Assembly (NCBI RefSeq): GCF_016889705.1
Contig: NZ_CP069526.1
Span: 2,480,001 to 2,544,000 of the forward strand
Source: Amycolatopsis sp. FDAARGOS 1241
GTDB lineage: Bacteria; Actinomycetota; Actinomycetes; Mycobacteriales; Pseudonocardiaceae
Length of the DNA stretch: 64,000 nt
Direction: 5' to 3'
The number at the start of each line of letters is the position of its first letter. Position 1 is the stretch's first letter. This document shows, in pieces, positions 56,323 through 64,000 of this stretch. The translations under genes were made by a program, and so were the position numbers. The notes under the pieces were generated by a model, which saw only the letters and a list, made by a program, of their open reading frames with translations, ran no database searches and was not told where the DNA came from.

Positions 56323-56860
56323 TCGTGCCCACCCTCGTCCGCTCCGCATCCGGAGGAAGCCCCAACCGGTGAGCGCCGGCGCCCCGGGGCTGATGTGCCA
56401 CTGACACTCGCGAGGGGTGACCTCGCCGAGCTGGTGCGCTGCCCGGCGCGCCAGCCGGCTCCGAACGCGTTACGGACTGTGATCAGAACCCACGGATTCG
56501 GCGCGATGTACTGCGTTGAGCCCTCCGGCGCCTCGAGGTGCGACGAACTGGAAGGCGTCACCCTCGAGGCCCGTGGCAGACCGGGTCGCGCCGCGACCGC
56601 GCGATGCCGCATCCCCTGGTGTCCAGCAGGTCGCCGGCGACGGGGGATGCCCATCCGTCCCGCGAGCGGGTAAACGAAGCGCCTGGCAACCCGAATGCGG
56701 AGGCAAACAGGCGCAAGGGGCCCTCCCGAGGTGCGCACTGAGGCAGCCGTACCGGCGAGGCAAACGCGGACTGGCGATAGCAGGTCAGGATCAGGCCGTT
56801 CTGCAAGACGAGCGCCGCATTGGCTTCCATGGACGAGCCCGGGGTCTCGCCGGCAGCGTC
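56323..56860. other. No gene identified
   Basis: 538 bp between ctaD and the convergent TetR gene. No supported coding frame and no clear hairpin was noticed. Confidence 0.35.
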
Positions 56861-57487
56861 TCACGCCTCAAAGGTGCGGATGTAGTCGATGGCCATGTCG
56901 AGTGCGATGCGCATCGGCTTGATGTCGTGCTCCGTCTGCGCCAGCAGATAGCCACCTTGGAGCGCCCCCATCAAGCCGGTGGCGAGCCGTTCGGGGTCGG
57001 CGTCGCGGCGCAGTTTACCGGTGTCGCGCATCCGCCGCAGACCATCCGTGAGCAGGCCGAGCCAGGTTTCGAAGTGGCCGGCAAGGGCGGATCGCGCCCG
57101 TTCGTTCTGGTCGGAAAGCTCACTCGCGAGCGACCCGAGCCGGCATCCATAAGCGCCGTTGCGCAGGGCGTTGCGCTGGATGATCGCATCACGCCAGCGC
57201 TCGAGCCCCCGGATCGAGTTCAGCCGGCGCAACTGCTCCCCCTGGTTGGCCAGCACCTCCTCGGCCTGATGTTCGATGACGTCCTGGACGAGCGCGTCCT
57301 TGTCGGCATAGTGGTGGTAGAGCTGTGACTTGCTGGTGCTGCTCGCCGCACGAACATCGTCGAGCGTGGTGGCGGCCACTCCCTTTACCGTCATCAGGTC
57401 TACCGCGGCTCGCAGAATCCGAGCCCGGGTCGCCTCGCCCCGCGCCGTCAGCCGGACAGGCTTCAGTGTGCTCTCCGGTTCCGCCAC
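56861..57487 (-). CDS. TetR/AcrR family regulator
   Basis: 208 aa. The HTH region reads ARGEATRARILRAAVDLMTV, GVAATTLDDVRAASSTSKSQ and LYHHYADKDALVQDVI. The C-terminal domain resembles TetR_C_6/YcnC-type (AYGCRLGSLASELSD, GLMGALQGGYLLAQT). A GTG start at 57487 lacks a ribosome site; TACGAT lies 12 nt upstream, so the transcript may be leaderless. Such proteins often repress an oxidoreductase nearby; none is adjacent here. Confidence 0.88.
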   Translation of the reverse strand: MAEPESTLKPVRLTARGEATRARILRAAVDLMTVKGVAATTLDDVRAASSTSKSQLYHHYADKDALVQDVIEHQAEEVLANQGEQLRRLNSIRGLERWRDAIIQRNALRNGAYGCRLGSLASELSDQNERARSALAGHFETWLGLLTDGLRRMRDTGKLRRDADPERLATGLMGALQGGYLLAQTEHDIKPMRIALDMAIDYIRTFEA

Positions 57488-57617
57488 GGCGACAGGCTAT
57501 CGTACCTGCGCGTGACCGGGGTGACTCGACCATCCGAGCCCAGGTCAGACCTCTCCGCGTTCTTCGTGAAGCTCCATGTCGATCAAGCTGGACTCCCTGA
57601 GCCGTAACCCGCAGTCA

Positions 57618-58211
57618 TCAGTGTCCCAGCGCGATCGACACCCGGCGAGCCAGTTCAGGTACGACCTCGGCGGTGAACCAAGAGTTCTTGGCGTGCCAGC
57701 CGTAGTTCAGTGGTGACGGGTGCACCAGCGGAAACTCGGCAGGAAGGTATTGCCGGTAGGACTGCACGGTCTGGGTGAGGTTCGCCTTCGCTCGGCCCGC
57801 GAGGTAAAACCGCTGCGCGTATGCGCCGATGAGCACCCGGAGAGTGATGTTCGGCATCGCCGAGAAGATCCGTGGGTGCCACCGTGGCGCGAAGTCCTTG
57901 CGCGGAGGCAGGTCACCGGTCTTGCCCTTGCCCGGGAAGTAGAAATCCATCGGCACGATGGCGAACAGCGCCGGGTCGTAGAATTGCTCGTCGCGGACAC
58001 CGAGCCACGCGCGCAGGCGCACGCCGCTGGCGTCGTCCCACGGGATGCCGCTTTCCTGGGCGCGCCAGCCTGGCGCCTGGCCGATGATCGCGATCCGCGC
58101 GGCCGGGGACCCGGCCCACACGGGACGGTAGCCGAGGTCGCGTGCCCACGCGTTGGACGGGTCGGACGTCAGTTCGTCCACGACTGCACGCAAGACGTCG
58201 GTCAACTGCAC
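57618..58211 (-). CDS. Uracil-DNA glycosylase superfamily protein
   Basis: 197 aa. Motif 1 IIGQAPGWRAQESGIPWDDA and motif 2 VHPSPLNYGW are those of UDG-like enzymes that remove uracil or damaged bases. GTG 58211 is the first start. AGGAG overlaps that codon and is better spaced (5 nt) for the TTG at 58205, so the real start may be TTG. Palindrome C lies about 40 nt upstream in the promoter region. The precise substrate is uncertain, since motif 1 lacks the water-activating residues of canonical Ung. Confidence 0.82.
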   Translation of the reverse strand: MQLTDVLRAVVDELTSDPSNAWARDLGYRPVWAGSPAARIAIIGQAPGWRAQESGIPWDDASGVRLRAWLGVRDEQFYDPALFAIVPMDFYFPGKGKTGDLPPRKDFAPRWHPRIFSAMPNITLRVLIGAYAQRFYLAGRAKANLTQTVQSYRQYLPAEFPLVHPSPLNYGWHAKNSWFTAEVVPELARRVSIALGH

Positions 58212-58249
58212 TCCTGGTTCGTGGCGGGACGGCCGGGCAACACTCTAGA

Positions 58250-58265
58250 TGGACTATGTGGTCCA
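58250..58265. promoter_or_regulatory. Palindrome TGGAC-TATGTG-GTCCA (site C)
   Basis: A dyad with 5-bp perfect arms in the 120-bp gap upstream of the glycosylase gene and downstream of nhaA. Same consensus as sites B and D. The position fits an operator for the glycosylase. Confidence 0.5.
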
Positions 58266-58331
58266 TCGATTCAGGGGTCAGCGAGATTGCTGCCGCGCTC
58301 CGGAACGACGGAGGTGACCCAGCTGCCGGCG

Positions 58332-59744
58332 CTAGGCCAGGCTCGGATCCAGCCACGGACCTTCGGGCAGCTCCGGTAGCGCGAACTGCTCGTCGAAGGA
58401 GCACAACGGGAGGCGTTCGCCGAGGAAGCGCAGCACGACGGAGCCGAGGACCGCGGAACAGAGCGACCCGCCGAGAACACCCACTTTGGCCTGCTGCTGC
58501 AAGGTGGGGTCGGTGAAGGCGAGACCGGTGATGAACAATGCGATCGTGAAGCCGATGCCGGCCAGCATGGCGCCGCCGATGAGGTGGCTGTAGCGGACCC
58601 GGCCCGGCAGGGTGCCCAGTCCCGTCCGGAGCGCGATTCCTGCTGCGAGCGAGATGCCGACGGTGTTGCCGACGATCAGGCCGACCGCGACGCCGAGGGT
58701 CACGGTGGAGGACGCCGCAGCCCGCAGCGTGGCACCGTCGAGCTGCACGCCGGCGTTCGCCAGGCCGAACACGGGGATGATCACGAAAGCGCTTATGGGG
58801 TGCAGAATTGCCTGCAGCCGTTCGTTCGCCGAGAGCGTCGCCTTCATCGCGGTCGTGGCAAGCCGCACCCGCACGGCATCCGCGCGCTCGATCACGGCGC
58901 GCCCGTAGAGCCGGATTCGCTCGCGGGTGTGACCGTCGACCTCGCCGGCCGGCACGAGCAAGCCGATGAGCACGCCGGCCAGGGTGGGGTGAACTCCGGA
59001 CGCGTCAACAGCTGCCCACAACCCGGCACCGACGACGAGGTAGGGCGCCAACCGCCACACGCCCAGCCATCGCAGGCCGAGCAGCGCCACGATCAGCACC
59101 GCCGCTACAGCCAGCGCCACCACGGACACGTGGTGCGTGTAGAACACGGCCATCACCGTGATCGCTCCGATGTCGTCGCCGATCGCGAGTGTGAGCAAGA
59201 ACAGCCGCAGTTGGTCCGGGCAGCGAGGCCCGAACAGCGCCAGTACGCCGATCAGGAAGGCCGTGTCACTCGACATCGGAATGCCCCAGCCGACCGCGGC
59301 GGCGCCGGAACTGTTGAACAGGAAGTAGATGATCGCGGGCAGGGCCAGTCCACCGAGCGCGCCGCAGGCCGGGACGACGATCGAGCGGAGGTCGTGCAGC
59401 TCGCCGACGGACACTTCCCGGCTGATCTCCAGCCCCACCACGGCGAAGAACACGACCATGGCAACGTCGTTCACCCAGTCACGAAGGCTCAGCGAAAAGT
59501 GCGCGGCGCCGACTTCCGCGCCCGCATGAGTTCCCCAGAACGCGTCGTAGTTCACCCCTGCCACGTTCGCCCACACAAGGGCGGCCACTGTGGCGGCGAG
59601 AAGCAGGACAGCGCTGCCGGCTTCGGTCGCCAAGAACTGGCGGAACCCGGCCGACACGTACGGCAGCGGCACGTTCACGCGGCGGGTCGTCGACGGCAAC
59701 CGAGGGAGGAGCCCCTCGGTGAATCGGCTCGAGTCGGCCTTCAC
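58332..59744 (-). CDS. nhaA: Na+/H+ antiporter NhaA
   Basis: 470 aa, about twelve membrane helices. The family markers are clear: MVVFFAVVGLEISREVSVGE, PMSSDTAFLIGVLALFG (TDxAF-type), LAIGDDIGAITVMAVFY with the paired Asp that binds Na+/H+, and GVHPTLAGVLIGLLVP. It exchanges internal Na+ for external H+. GTG 59744 has no ribosome site; CATACT at -10 distance suggests a leaderless message. Many actinobacterial NhaA proteins carry a C-terminal thioredoxin/DsbA-like domain; here a separate gene of that type is divergent. Confidence 0.93.
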   Translation of the reverse strand: MKADSSRFTEGLLPRLPSTTRRVNVPLPYVSAGFRQFLATEAGSAVLLLAATVAALVWANVAGVNYDAFWGTHAGAEVGAAHFSLSLRDWVNDVAMVVFFAVVGLEISREVSVGELHDLRSIVVPACGALGGLALPAIIYFLFNSSGAAAVGWGIPMSSDTAFLIGVLALFGPRCPDQLRLFLLTLAIGDDIGAITVMAVFYTHHVSVVALAVAAVLIVALLGLRWLGVWRLAPYLVVGAGLWAAVDASGVHPTLAGVLIGLLVPAGEVDGHTRERIRLYGRAVIERADAVRVRLATTAMKATLSANERLQAILHPISAFVIIPVFGLANAGVQLDGATLRAAASSTVTLGVAVGLIVGNTVGISLAAGIALRTGLGTLPGRVRYSHLIGGAMLAGIGFTIALFITGLAFTDPTLQQQAKVGVLGGSLCSAVLGSVVLRFLGERLPLCSFDEQFALPELPEGPWLDPSLA

Positions 59745-59755
59745 GGGGCCGAGTA

Positions 59756-59772
59756 TGCCTGACGTACAGGCA
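59756..59772. promoter_or_regulatory. Palindrome upstream of nhaA
   Basis: TGCCTG-ACGTA-CAGGCA, a perfect 6-bp dyad with a 5-nt spacer, overlapping the presumed nhaA promoter. It may be an operator for nhaA and possibly for the divergent DsbA-like gene. Confidence 0.45.
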
Positions 59773-59880
59773 GCTTGGTTGTGTACCGTCCGTCAGACTG
59801 GGCGTTAGCCTGGGCACGTCCACAGCTGCCCTGCGGTGGCACTGTCCGGAGTGGACCGACCCGGCACGGAAGGATCGCGC

Positions 59881-60381
59881 GTGGCGACGCGGAGTGACAT
59901 CAACCTGGACCGGCACGTGTACGGCAATCCATCAGCTCCGGTGACCGTGGTGGAATACGGAGACTTCGAGTGTCCGTACTGCGCTGCGGCGGCGCCCGAG
60001 CTGCGCAAACTGATCGACAGCTCGGGCGGCTCGATCCGCTTGGTGTTCCGCCATTTCCCGATCTTCACGATTCACCCGTACGCGCTCACGGCCGCTCTCG
60101 CCGCGGAGGCTTCGGGCGAGCTGTTCTGGGAGATGCACGACTTGCTGCTCACCCATCAGAGCAAGCTGACGGATGTCCACCTGCGGGCATACGCTGCCCG
60201 CATCGGAGCCGGCGACGTTACCGGCGAGGCCGTGCAACGGTTCCGCCCGGCCGTCGTGGCCGACTACACCTCCGGCGCCGAACTGGACGTCCAAGGCACA
60301 CCGACGCTGTTCATCGACGGTCGCGCGTACGAAGGCCGGGTCAGCTATCAGGCGCTGCGATCGGCAGTACGCCTGCCCTGA
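59881..60381 (+). CDS. DsbA-like thioredoxin-fold protein
   Basis: 166 aa. It has the redox motif FECPYC near residue 28, a DsbA-type helical insert (LFWEMHDLLLTHQSKL), and the cis-Pro loop VQGTPTLFIDGRAYEG. There is no signal peptide, so it is cytoplasmic. GTG 59881 follows GGAAGG and fits the homologous N-terminus (INLDRHVYGNPSAPVTVVEY). It corresponds closely to the thioredoxin-like domain that is fused to NhaA in other actinobacteria, and here lies divergent to nhaA across 136 nt. A functional link is probable but unproven. Confidence 0.85.
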   Translation: MATRSDINLDRHVYGNPSAPVTVVEYGDFECPYCAAAAPELRKLIDSSGGSIRLVFRHFPIFTIHPYALTAALAAEASGELFWEMHDLLLTHQSKLTDVHLRAYAARIGAGDVTGEAVQRFRPAVVADYTSGAELDVQGTPTLFIDGRAYEGRVSYQALRSAVRLP

Positions 60382-60740
60382 CCCGGCACCTCAGGCGCGG
60401 AGGTAGCGCTCCGGACCGGCTGCCGCGTGCTTACGAGCTGTCGAGAGCCTGCGTCCGGAAACGGACCAGGCTTGAGTTCGAAAAATGGACCTTCTGGTTC
60501 CGCACTCGGCATGATCGCCTCCAGTGATCGACAACACGGTCGTGACCGCCACCGAGACGACGTACGGGTGAAAAGAGGAGGAACCGGTTCCGAGACCTCA
60601 GGATGGCGCCGTAGTCTCGTCCAGTGGCGTGAGGCACGCCCGCCTTTGGGATCACGATGCGATGCACGGGCAACGTGACAAGGGCGACGTGCCTGGCGGT
60701 TCTCGACCCACTTAGTGGACTAAATAGTTCTCTTTGGTGC
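60382..60740. other. Intergenic region with palindrome D
   Basis: No gene is supported. The only notable element is the dyad at 60716-60731 just upstream of the small ORF that follows. Confidence 0.4.
60716..60731. promoter_or_regulatory. Palindrome TGGAC-TAAATA-GTTCT (site D)
   Basis: It matches the same dyad consensus with the AT-rich core TAAATA, 9 nt upstream of the ATG of a 32-codon ORF and 105 nt upstream of the gene at 60836. Confidence 0.45.
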
Positions 60741-60839
60741 ATGATGGGCGCGCCGGAGAACGAAGCTGCGTCACGCGCGCTCAGCAGCGCTGAATGGGCG
60801 GACTTCGTCGTGAGAACGCGAGAAGGGCCACCACGGTGA
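60741..60839 (+). CDS. Very small ORF coupled to the following gene (DUF397-like end)
   Basis: 32 codons from ATG 60741 (or 60744); the stop TGA overlaps the GTG of the next gene. The end, ALSSAEWADFVVRTREG, resembles the C-terminus of DUF397 proteins (TPAEWxAFVxGVRxGEF). It may be a coupled leader peptide or the last part of a lost DUF397 gene. No ribosome site is obvious. Confidence 0.35.
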   Translation: MMGAPENEAASRALSSAEWADFVVRTREGPPR

Positions 60840-61345
60840 GTGAGCAGCTGGGCTTCATGCCGAGTGCGCCGGTGACAAGCCTTCCCTTGAAGCTGTCCGC
60901 AGCCGTCGTCACGGGCAACGGCAGCCGGTTCCGCGAGGTCGAGCCCGACCGCTTCTCGCAGCTGGAGCTCTCGATCAGTGTGCACCTGCTGGGCGGGATC
61001 GAAATCATGCTCGCCACGACCCACAAATCCGGAGAAGGCGCTGCCGGCTCCACGGAGGATAACCCGGCAGCAGAACGTTACGAGCTGCACACCAACTCGA
61101 TCTTGCTGAGTTCGATGCCTGACGTCATTCACCTCGCCGGCCGGAGCCGCGGCTCGCACCACGACGGGGCCGGCGCGCGGTCGTACACGCTGACGTTGAC
61201 CTTCTCCGATGGGAACGCTACCGAAAAGTTCTGGAGCACGACGTTCGACGTGCCACGTTCACCGCTCGTCGACTCGACATGGCACCTGACCGTGCCGTTC
61301 ACTCACTCGTTGACATCGGCGGCTCTGCCTCCTCGCGCACCGTGA
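60836..61345 (+). CDS. Hypothetical protein, beta-rich
   Basis: 169 aa from GTG 60836, with AGAAGGG upstream. It has alternating hydrophobic/polar strands (LSISVHLLGGIEIMLATTHK, YTLTLTFSDGNATEKFW) and no membrane segment, signal peptide or cysteine. I do not recognise the family. Its start overlaps the stop of a small ORF, and palindrome D lies upstream. Codon usage fits the surroundings, so it is probably a real gene. Confidence 0.6.
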   Translation: MSEQLGFMPSAPVTSLPLKLSAAVVTGNGSRFREVEPDRFSQLELSISVHLLGGIEIMLATTHKSGEGAAGSTEDNPAAERYELHTNSILLSSMPDVIHLAGRSRGSHHDGAGARSYTLTLTFSDGNATEKFWSTTFDVPRSPLVDSTWHLTVPFTHSLTSAALPPRAP

Positions 61346-61490
61346 CACGAGAAGGACGTCACCGCGGTGCACACAGCCCGCAGCCAGCACACTGCCCGGA
61401 CAAGAGTGTCGGCCCTTGTGTCCAGTGCGGACTCCGTCCCGAAACCTCGTCGAAGACTGTCTTGCTTGAGCAGTGATCAGGAGAAATGAA

Positions 61491-61838
61491 GTGAGTACCG
61501 TGATGGATGTACAGAAGAACGGCGACAGCGGGTCGTATGAGGCTGTGGTTGATGGGCAGGTTGTCGGCATGATCGTCTACCACGTGCCGGGTGGTGGTCA
61601 GCGGGTGACGTTCAGTCATACGATCGTTGAGCCTGAGTACCGCGGTCGGGGGATCGCGACGCGGCTGGTGAAGCACGCTTTGGACGATCTGCGGGCACAG
61701 GATCTGAAGCTCACCAATTACTGCCCGTTTGTGGCGGATTACATTGCTGACCACCCCGAGTACAAGGTGCTGGTTGATGGTCGTTTCCCGGGCCGGGCGG
61801 CGGTACCCGACCGTGCGCCGCGCGAGCGCACCAACTGA
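61491..61838 (+). CDS. GNAT family N-acetyltransferase (COG2388 type)
   Basis: 115 aa. The acetyl-CoA site is VEPEYRGRGIATRLVKHALD, followed by NYCPFVADYIADHPEY, a signature of the small COG2388 acetyltransferases. GTG 61491 with AGGAG 8 nt upstream is preferred to a start 18 nt earlier. These cytosolic proteins acetylate unknown amines. The next gene, another GNAT, starts 55 nt later on the same strand. Confidence 0.88.
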   Translation: MSTVMDVQKNGDSGSYEAVVDGQVVGMIVYHVPGGGQRVTFSHTIVEPEYRGRGIATRLVKHALDDLRAQDLKLTNYCPFVADYIADHPEYKVLVDGRFPGRAAVPDRAPRERTN

Positions 61839-61893
61839 TGGTCGTGCGAGCCGCATCGGAAGCTGGGCAAACGACGGCGTAGGGAGTGTGGAG

Positions 61894-62508
61894 ATGGTCA
61901 AGGGATCGCATTCGGTCGACATCGACGGAGCTGTGATTCGGACCGCGCGCCTGGAGCTTGCTCCGTGGACGATGTCCGATGTCGAAGCGGCTCTGGGCAT
62001 CTTCGGTGATGGGGAGGTCGCTCGGTGGTTGGCGCCGGCCATGGATCGGATTCCGGACGTGGCTACCATGCGGCAGCTGGTGTCCGGGTGGGTTGTGGAC
62101 GGTGCGGCCATCGAGCCGCCGCTCGGCCGCTGGAAGGTCACTGATCTCGCCCTGGGGCAGGTTGTGGGAGCGGTCTCTTTGCTGCCTTTGCCGCCGGACG
62201 ACATTGATTCCGAGATTGGTGTTCAGATCGCTCGTGACCGGTGGGGGAGTGGCTATGCCGGTGAAGCCGGTGACGCGATCGCCCACTATGCCTTCGCTGC
62301 CGGCGCGGACGAGATTTTCGCGGTCTCGCGTCCGGCGAACCAGCGTGCCGCGGCGGCGGCGCGGCGAATGGGGATGGACTGGGTCGGGCAGACCGACAAG
62401 TACTACGAAACGAGGCTCGACGTGTTCCGTTTGCGCCGGTACGACCTGGACGCACCGGCGGTCGCGGCGCCGGACGCCGATCAGGCGGATGAACTCACCG
62501 ACTTCTGA
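61894..62508 (+). CDS. GNAT family N-acetyltransferase (RimJ/RimL-like)
   Basis: 204 aa. It begins IRTARLELAPWTMSDVEAAL as in RimJ-type enzymes, with the core IARDRWGSGYAGEAGDAIAH (Q/RxxGxG/A CoA loop) and RPANQRAAAAARRMGMDWVG near the end. ATG 61894 has GGGAG upstream; a GTG 6 nt earlier is possible. These acetylate protein N-termini or small amines. It is probably co-transcribed with the neighbouring acetyltransferase and the aldo/keto reductase. Confidence 0.85.
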   Translation: MVKGSHSVDIDGAVIRTARLELAPWTMSDVEAALGIFGDGEVARWLAPAMDRIPDVATMRQLVSGWVVDGAAIEPPLGRWKVTDLALGQVVGAVSLLPLPPDDIDSEIGVQIARDRWGSGYAGEAGDAIAHYAFAAGADEIFAVSRPANQRAAAAARRMGMDWVGQTDKYYETRLDVFRLRRYDLDAPAVAAPDADQADELTDF

Positions 62509-62550
62509 CCGATTCGCACCGGTACGCGTGCACAACATCCTGGAGAAGAA

Positions 62551-63423
62551 ATGACCATGCGTGGAACCCTTCCCGATCGCTGCGGCACCTTCACGATCGG
62601 AGGTCACGCGATCACTCGGCTCGGACTCGGGACCGCCCAGATGAGCGCGTCCGGTGTGTGGAGTCATCCGAAGGACGCCGCCGAAGCAGCACGTGTTCTC
62701 CAAGAAGCGATCGATCTTGGTGTGAACCTCATTGACGTCGCCGAGTCTTCCGGGCCGTTCGACTATGAAGAACTCATCGTGCGGGCACTGAGCCCGTTCC
62801 CCGAAGACTTGCTGCTGATGATCAAGGGTGGACTTCTTCGATCGCCCGAAGGACAGTGGGAACCGGTACCGCGGCCCTCGTTCCTTCGCAAACAGATCGA
62901 GACGCGGCTGTGGTACCTGAAGCTCAACCGTGTGCCGTTGTTCCAATTGCACGGGTTCAGTCCGAACGCTCCTATTGCTGATCAGATCGGACTGCTCACC
63001 GATATGCAGCGAGAAGGAAAGATCGGGCAGATCGGGTTGGCAGAAGTGACTCTGGCCGAACTGGAGGAAGCAAGAAAGTACGCGGAGATCGCGACGGTTC
63101 AAGCTGAATACAACCTCATCAACCGGGCGGCTGACCCGTTGCTGGACTACGCGGAAGCGGCGAACATCGGGTTCATCCCTTGGCTTCCGCTGGCGACCGG
63201 CGCGCTGGCCAGTCAGGACGGCCCTCTGGCAGAGATGGCGCGACGGCGCAGTGTCACGCCGGCGCAGCTCGCTCTGGCCTGGCTCTTGAAACGCTCGCCT
63301 GCGATGCTCCCCACCCCTGGCACACTGAGCCTCCAACACCTGAACGACAACGTGTCCGCAGTGGACATTCCTCTGACGGCAACCGAAGTCGGTGATCTCG
63401 ATCGGTTGACAGCTGAACCGTGA
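62551..63423 (+). CDS. Aldo/keto reductase, atypical active site
   Basis: 290 aa (beta/alpha)8 barrel. Catalytic Asp62 (NLIDVAESS), Lys92 (MIKGGL) and His134 (FQLHGFSP) are present, but the Tyr that normally follows (IDTAxxYG) is Ser67 here. The NADPH-binding end includes RSPAMLPTPGTLSLQHLNDN. Without the Tyr acid the usual carbonyl reduction may be weak, or Tyr72 may substitute. ATG 62551 follows CTGGAGAAGAA. The substrate is unknown. Confidence 0.85.
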   Translation: MTMRGTLPDRCGTFTIGGHAITRLGLGTAQMSASGVWSHPKDAAEAARVLQEAIDLGVNLIDVAESSGPFDYEELIVRALSPFPEDLLLMIKGGLLRSPEGQWEPVPRPSFLRKQIETRLWYLKLNRVPLFQLHGFSPNAPIADQIGLLTDMQREGKIGQIGLAEVTLAELEEARKYAEIATVQAEYNLINRAADPLLDYAEAANIGFIPWLPLATGALASQDGPLAEMARRRSVTPAQLALAWLLKRSPAMLPTPGTLSLQHLNDNVSAVDIPLTATEVGDLDRLTAEP

Positions 63424-63499
63424 TCGCATTCTTTCGGAAACGGCGTTCGGTGAGTTCCCTCGGGAGATGCCGGCAGTCAGTACGTGGAGGGCACTCACC

Positions 63500-64000
63500 G
63501 TGGCCAGTTCCGAGGTTGCCCTGCCGCGTCCGGTGGGTTTTCCACTCCGGTCCGCGCAAGGTCGACGGATCCTGATCGCGACGGTCCTCGGCGCCAGCCT
63601 CGCGGGTATCGACTCGAACGTCGTGAACGTCGCCCTGCCCGACATCGGCCGGGACTTGGGCGCGAGCTTCGCGTCGCTGCAGTGGACCGTGACCGGGTAC
63701 ACCCTCAGCCTCGCCTCGCTCATCCTGCTGGCGGGCGCGCTCGGAGACCGCTACGGCCGCAGGCGGATCTTTCTCATCGGCGTCGCTGGTTTCACATTCG
63801 CGTCGGTCTTGTGCTCGGTGGTCCCCGACGTGGGTGGCCTCATCGGCGCGCGCATCCTGCAAGGCATCGGCGGTGCGTTGATGGCACCCGCGAGCATGGC
63901 CATCCTGCAGTCCACGATCGCGCCTGATGACCGGCCGAAGGCGATCGGAACGTGGTCCGGGTTCGCCGGAATCGCGGGAGTTCTCGCGCCGTTCGTCGCT
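63500..64000 (+). CDS. MFS drug/proton antiporter (EmrB/QacA-like DHA2), N-terminal part
   Basis: The gene runs off the right end of the window; 167 codons are visible. After about 20 polar residues the first helix is LIATVLGASLAGIDSNVVNV with ALPDIGRDLGAS, the DHA2 motif around the first loop. Motif A appears as GALGDRYGRRR. GTG 63500 with GGAGGG 9 nt upstream is the best start. It is expected to export drugs or metabolites with proton antiport. The preceding gene ends 76 nt upstream. Confidence 0.88.
   Translation, partial: MASSEVALPRPVGFPLRSAQGRRILIATVLGASLAGIDSNVVNVALPDIGRDLGASFASLQWTVTGYTLSLASLILLAGALGDRYGRRRIFLIGVAGFTFASVLCSVVPDVGGLIGARILQGIGGALMAPASMAILQSTIAPDDRPKAIGTWSGFAGIAGVLAPFVA

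Noticed and set aside
61711..63723. A 670-codon minus-strand frame
   Set aside because: It spans antisense to two acetyltransferases and the aldo/keto reductase, all with good starts and motifs.

Overview
The window is high-GC actinobacterial DNA. The codon usage, GTG starts, F420-type (LLM) oxidoreductase, MalT-like LuxR regulators, DUF5709 and DUF488 remnants and GAF histidine kinase suggest a Pseudonocardiaceae-like organism. Amycolatopsis is my guess, but nothing in the sequence proves the genus.

Layout. (1) 1-9661 is an aromatic-acid catabolic locus. A divergent promoter serves a thioesterase and FAD monooxygenase on the minus strand, and gentisate dioxygenase, a fumarylacetoacetate-type hydrolase, maleate isomerase and an aryl-CoA ligase on the plus strand. 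An IclR regulator, a flavin reductase, a small cupin and an SsuABC-like importer follow. Together they fit salicylate activation to its CoA thioester, 5-hydroxylation, release of gentisate, ring cleavage, hydrolysis of maleylpyruvate and isomerisation of maleate to fumarate. (2) 9662-18430 is ordinary chromosome: an anti-sigma-like ATPase, an AI-2E family permease, a small membrane protein, two tandem giant LuxR (LAL) regulators, a 70-residue protein and a CAU tRNA. (3) 18431-45733 is a striking gene graveyard. Intact genes (quinone oxidoreductase, O-methyltransferase, the livGFHMK branched-chain-type ABC operon, LLM oxidoreductase, AraC regulator) sit among about twenty truncated, frameshifted or fused remnants: xanthine dehydrogenase, LysR, cupin, a Tn3-like transposase, GDSL hydrolase, PxpA, amidase, DNA ligase, thioesterase, FAD monooxygenase, MsrB, DUF5709, DUF488, VOC, GH15, DyP, PhoU, SDR, LAL and WD40. 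Several junctions join unrelated genes directly, as deletions would. A conserved leader plus a small ORF occurs twice (about 23.2 and 45.2 kb). (4) 46171-64000 is mostly intact: a secreted beta-propeller lactonase-like protein, a tandem-GAF histidine kinase, a CGNR zinc-finger protein, trxB-trxA, TetR regulators, ctaD, a uracil-DNA glycosylase, NhaA divergent from a DsbA-like protein, two GNAT acetyltransferases, an aldo/keto reductase and the start of an MFS exporter.

The observations most worth checking are the gentisate route that uses maleate isomerase, the repeated leader/small-ORF unit, a 16-bp palindrome (TGGACTAWWTAGTCCA-like) upstream of several genes at 53-61 kb, and the deletion-fusion graveyard that starts directly after the tRNA. 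No CRISPR array, rRNA or complete transposon was seen.
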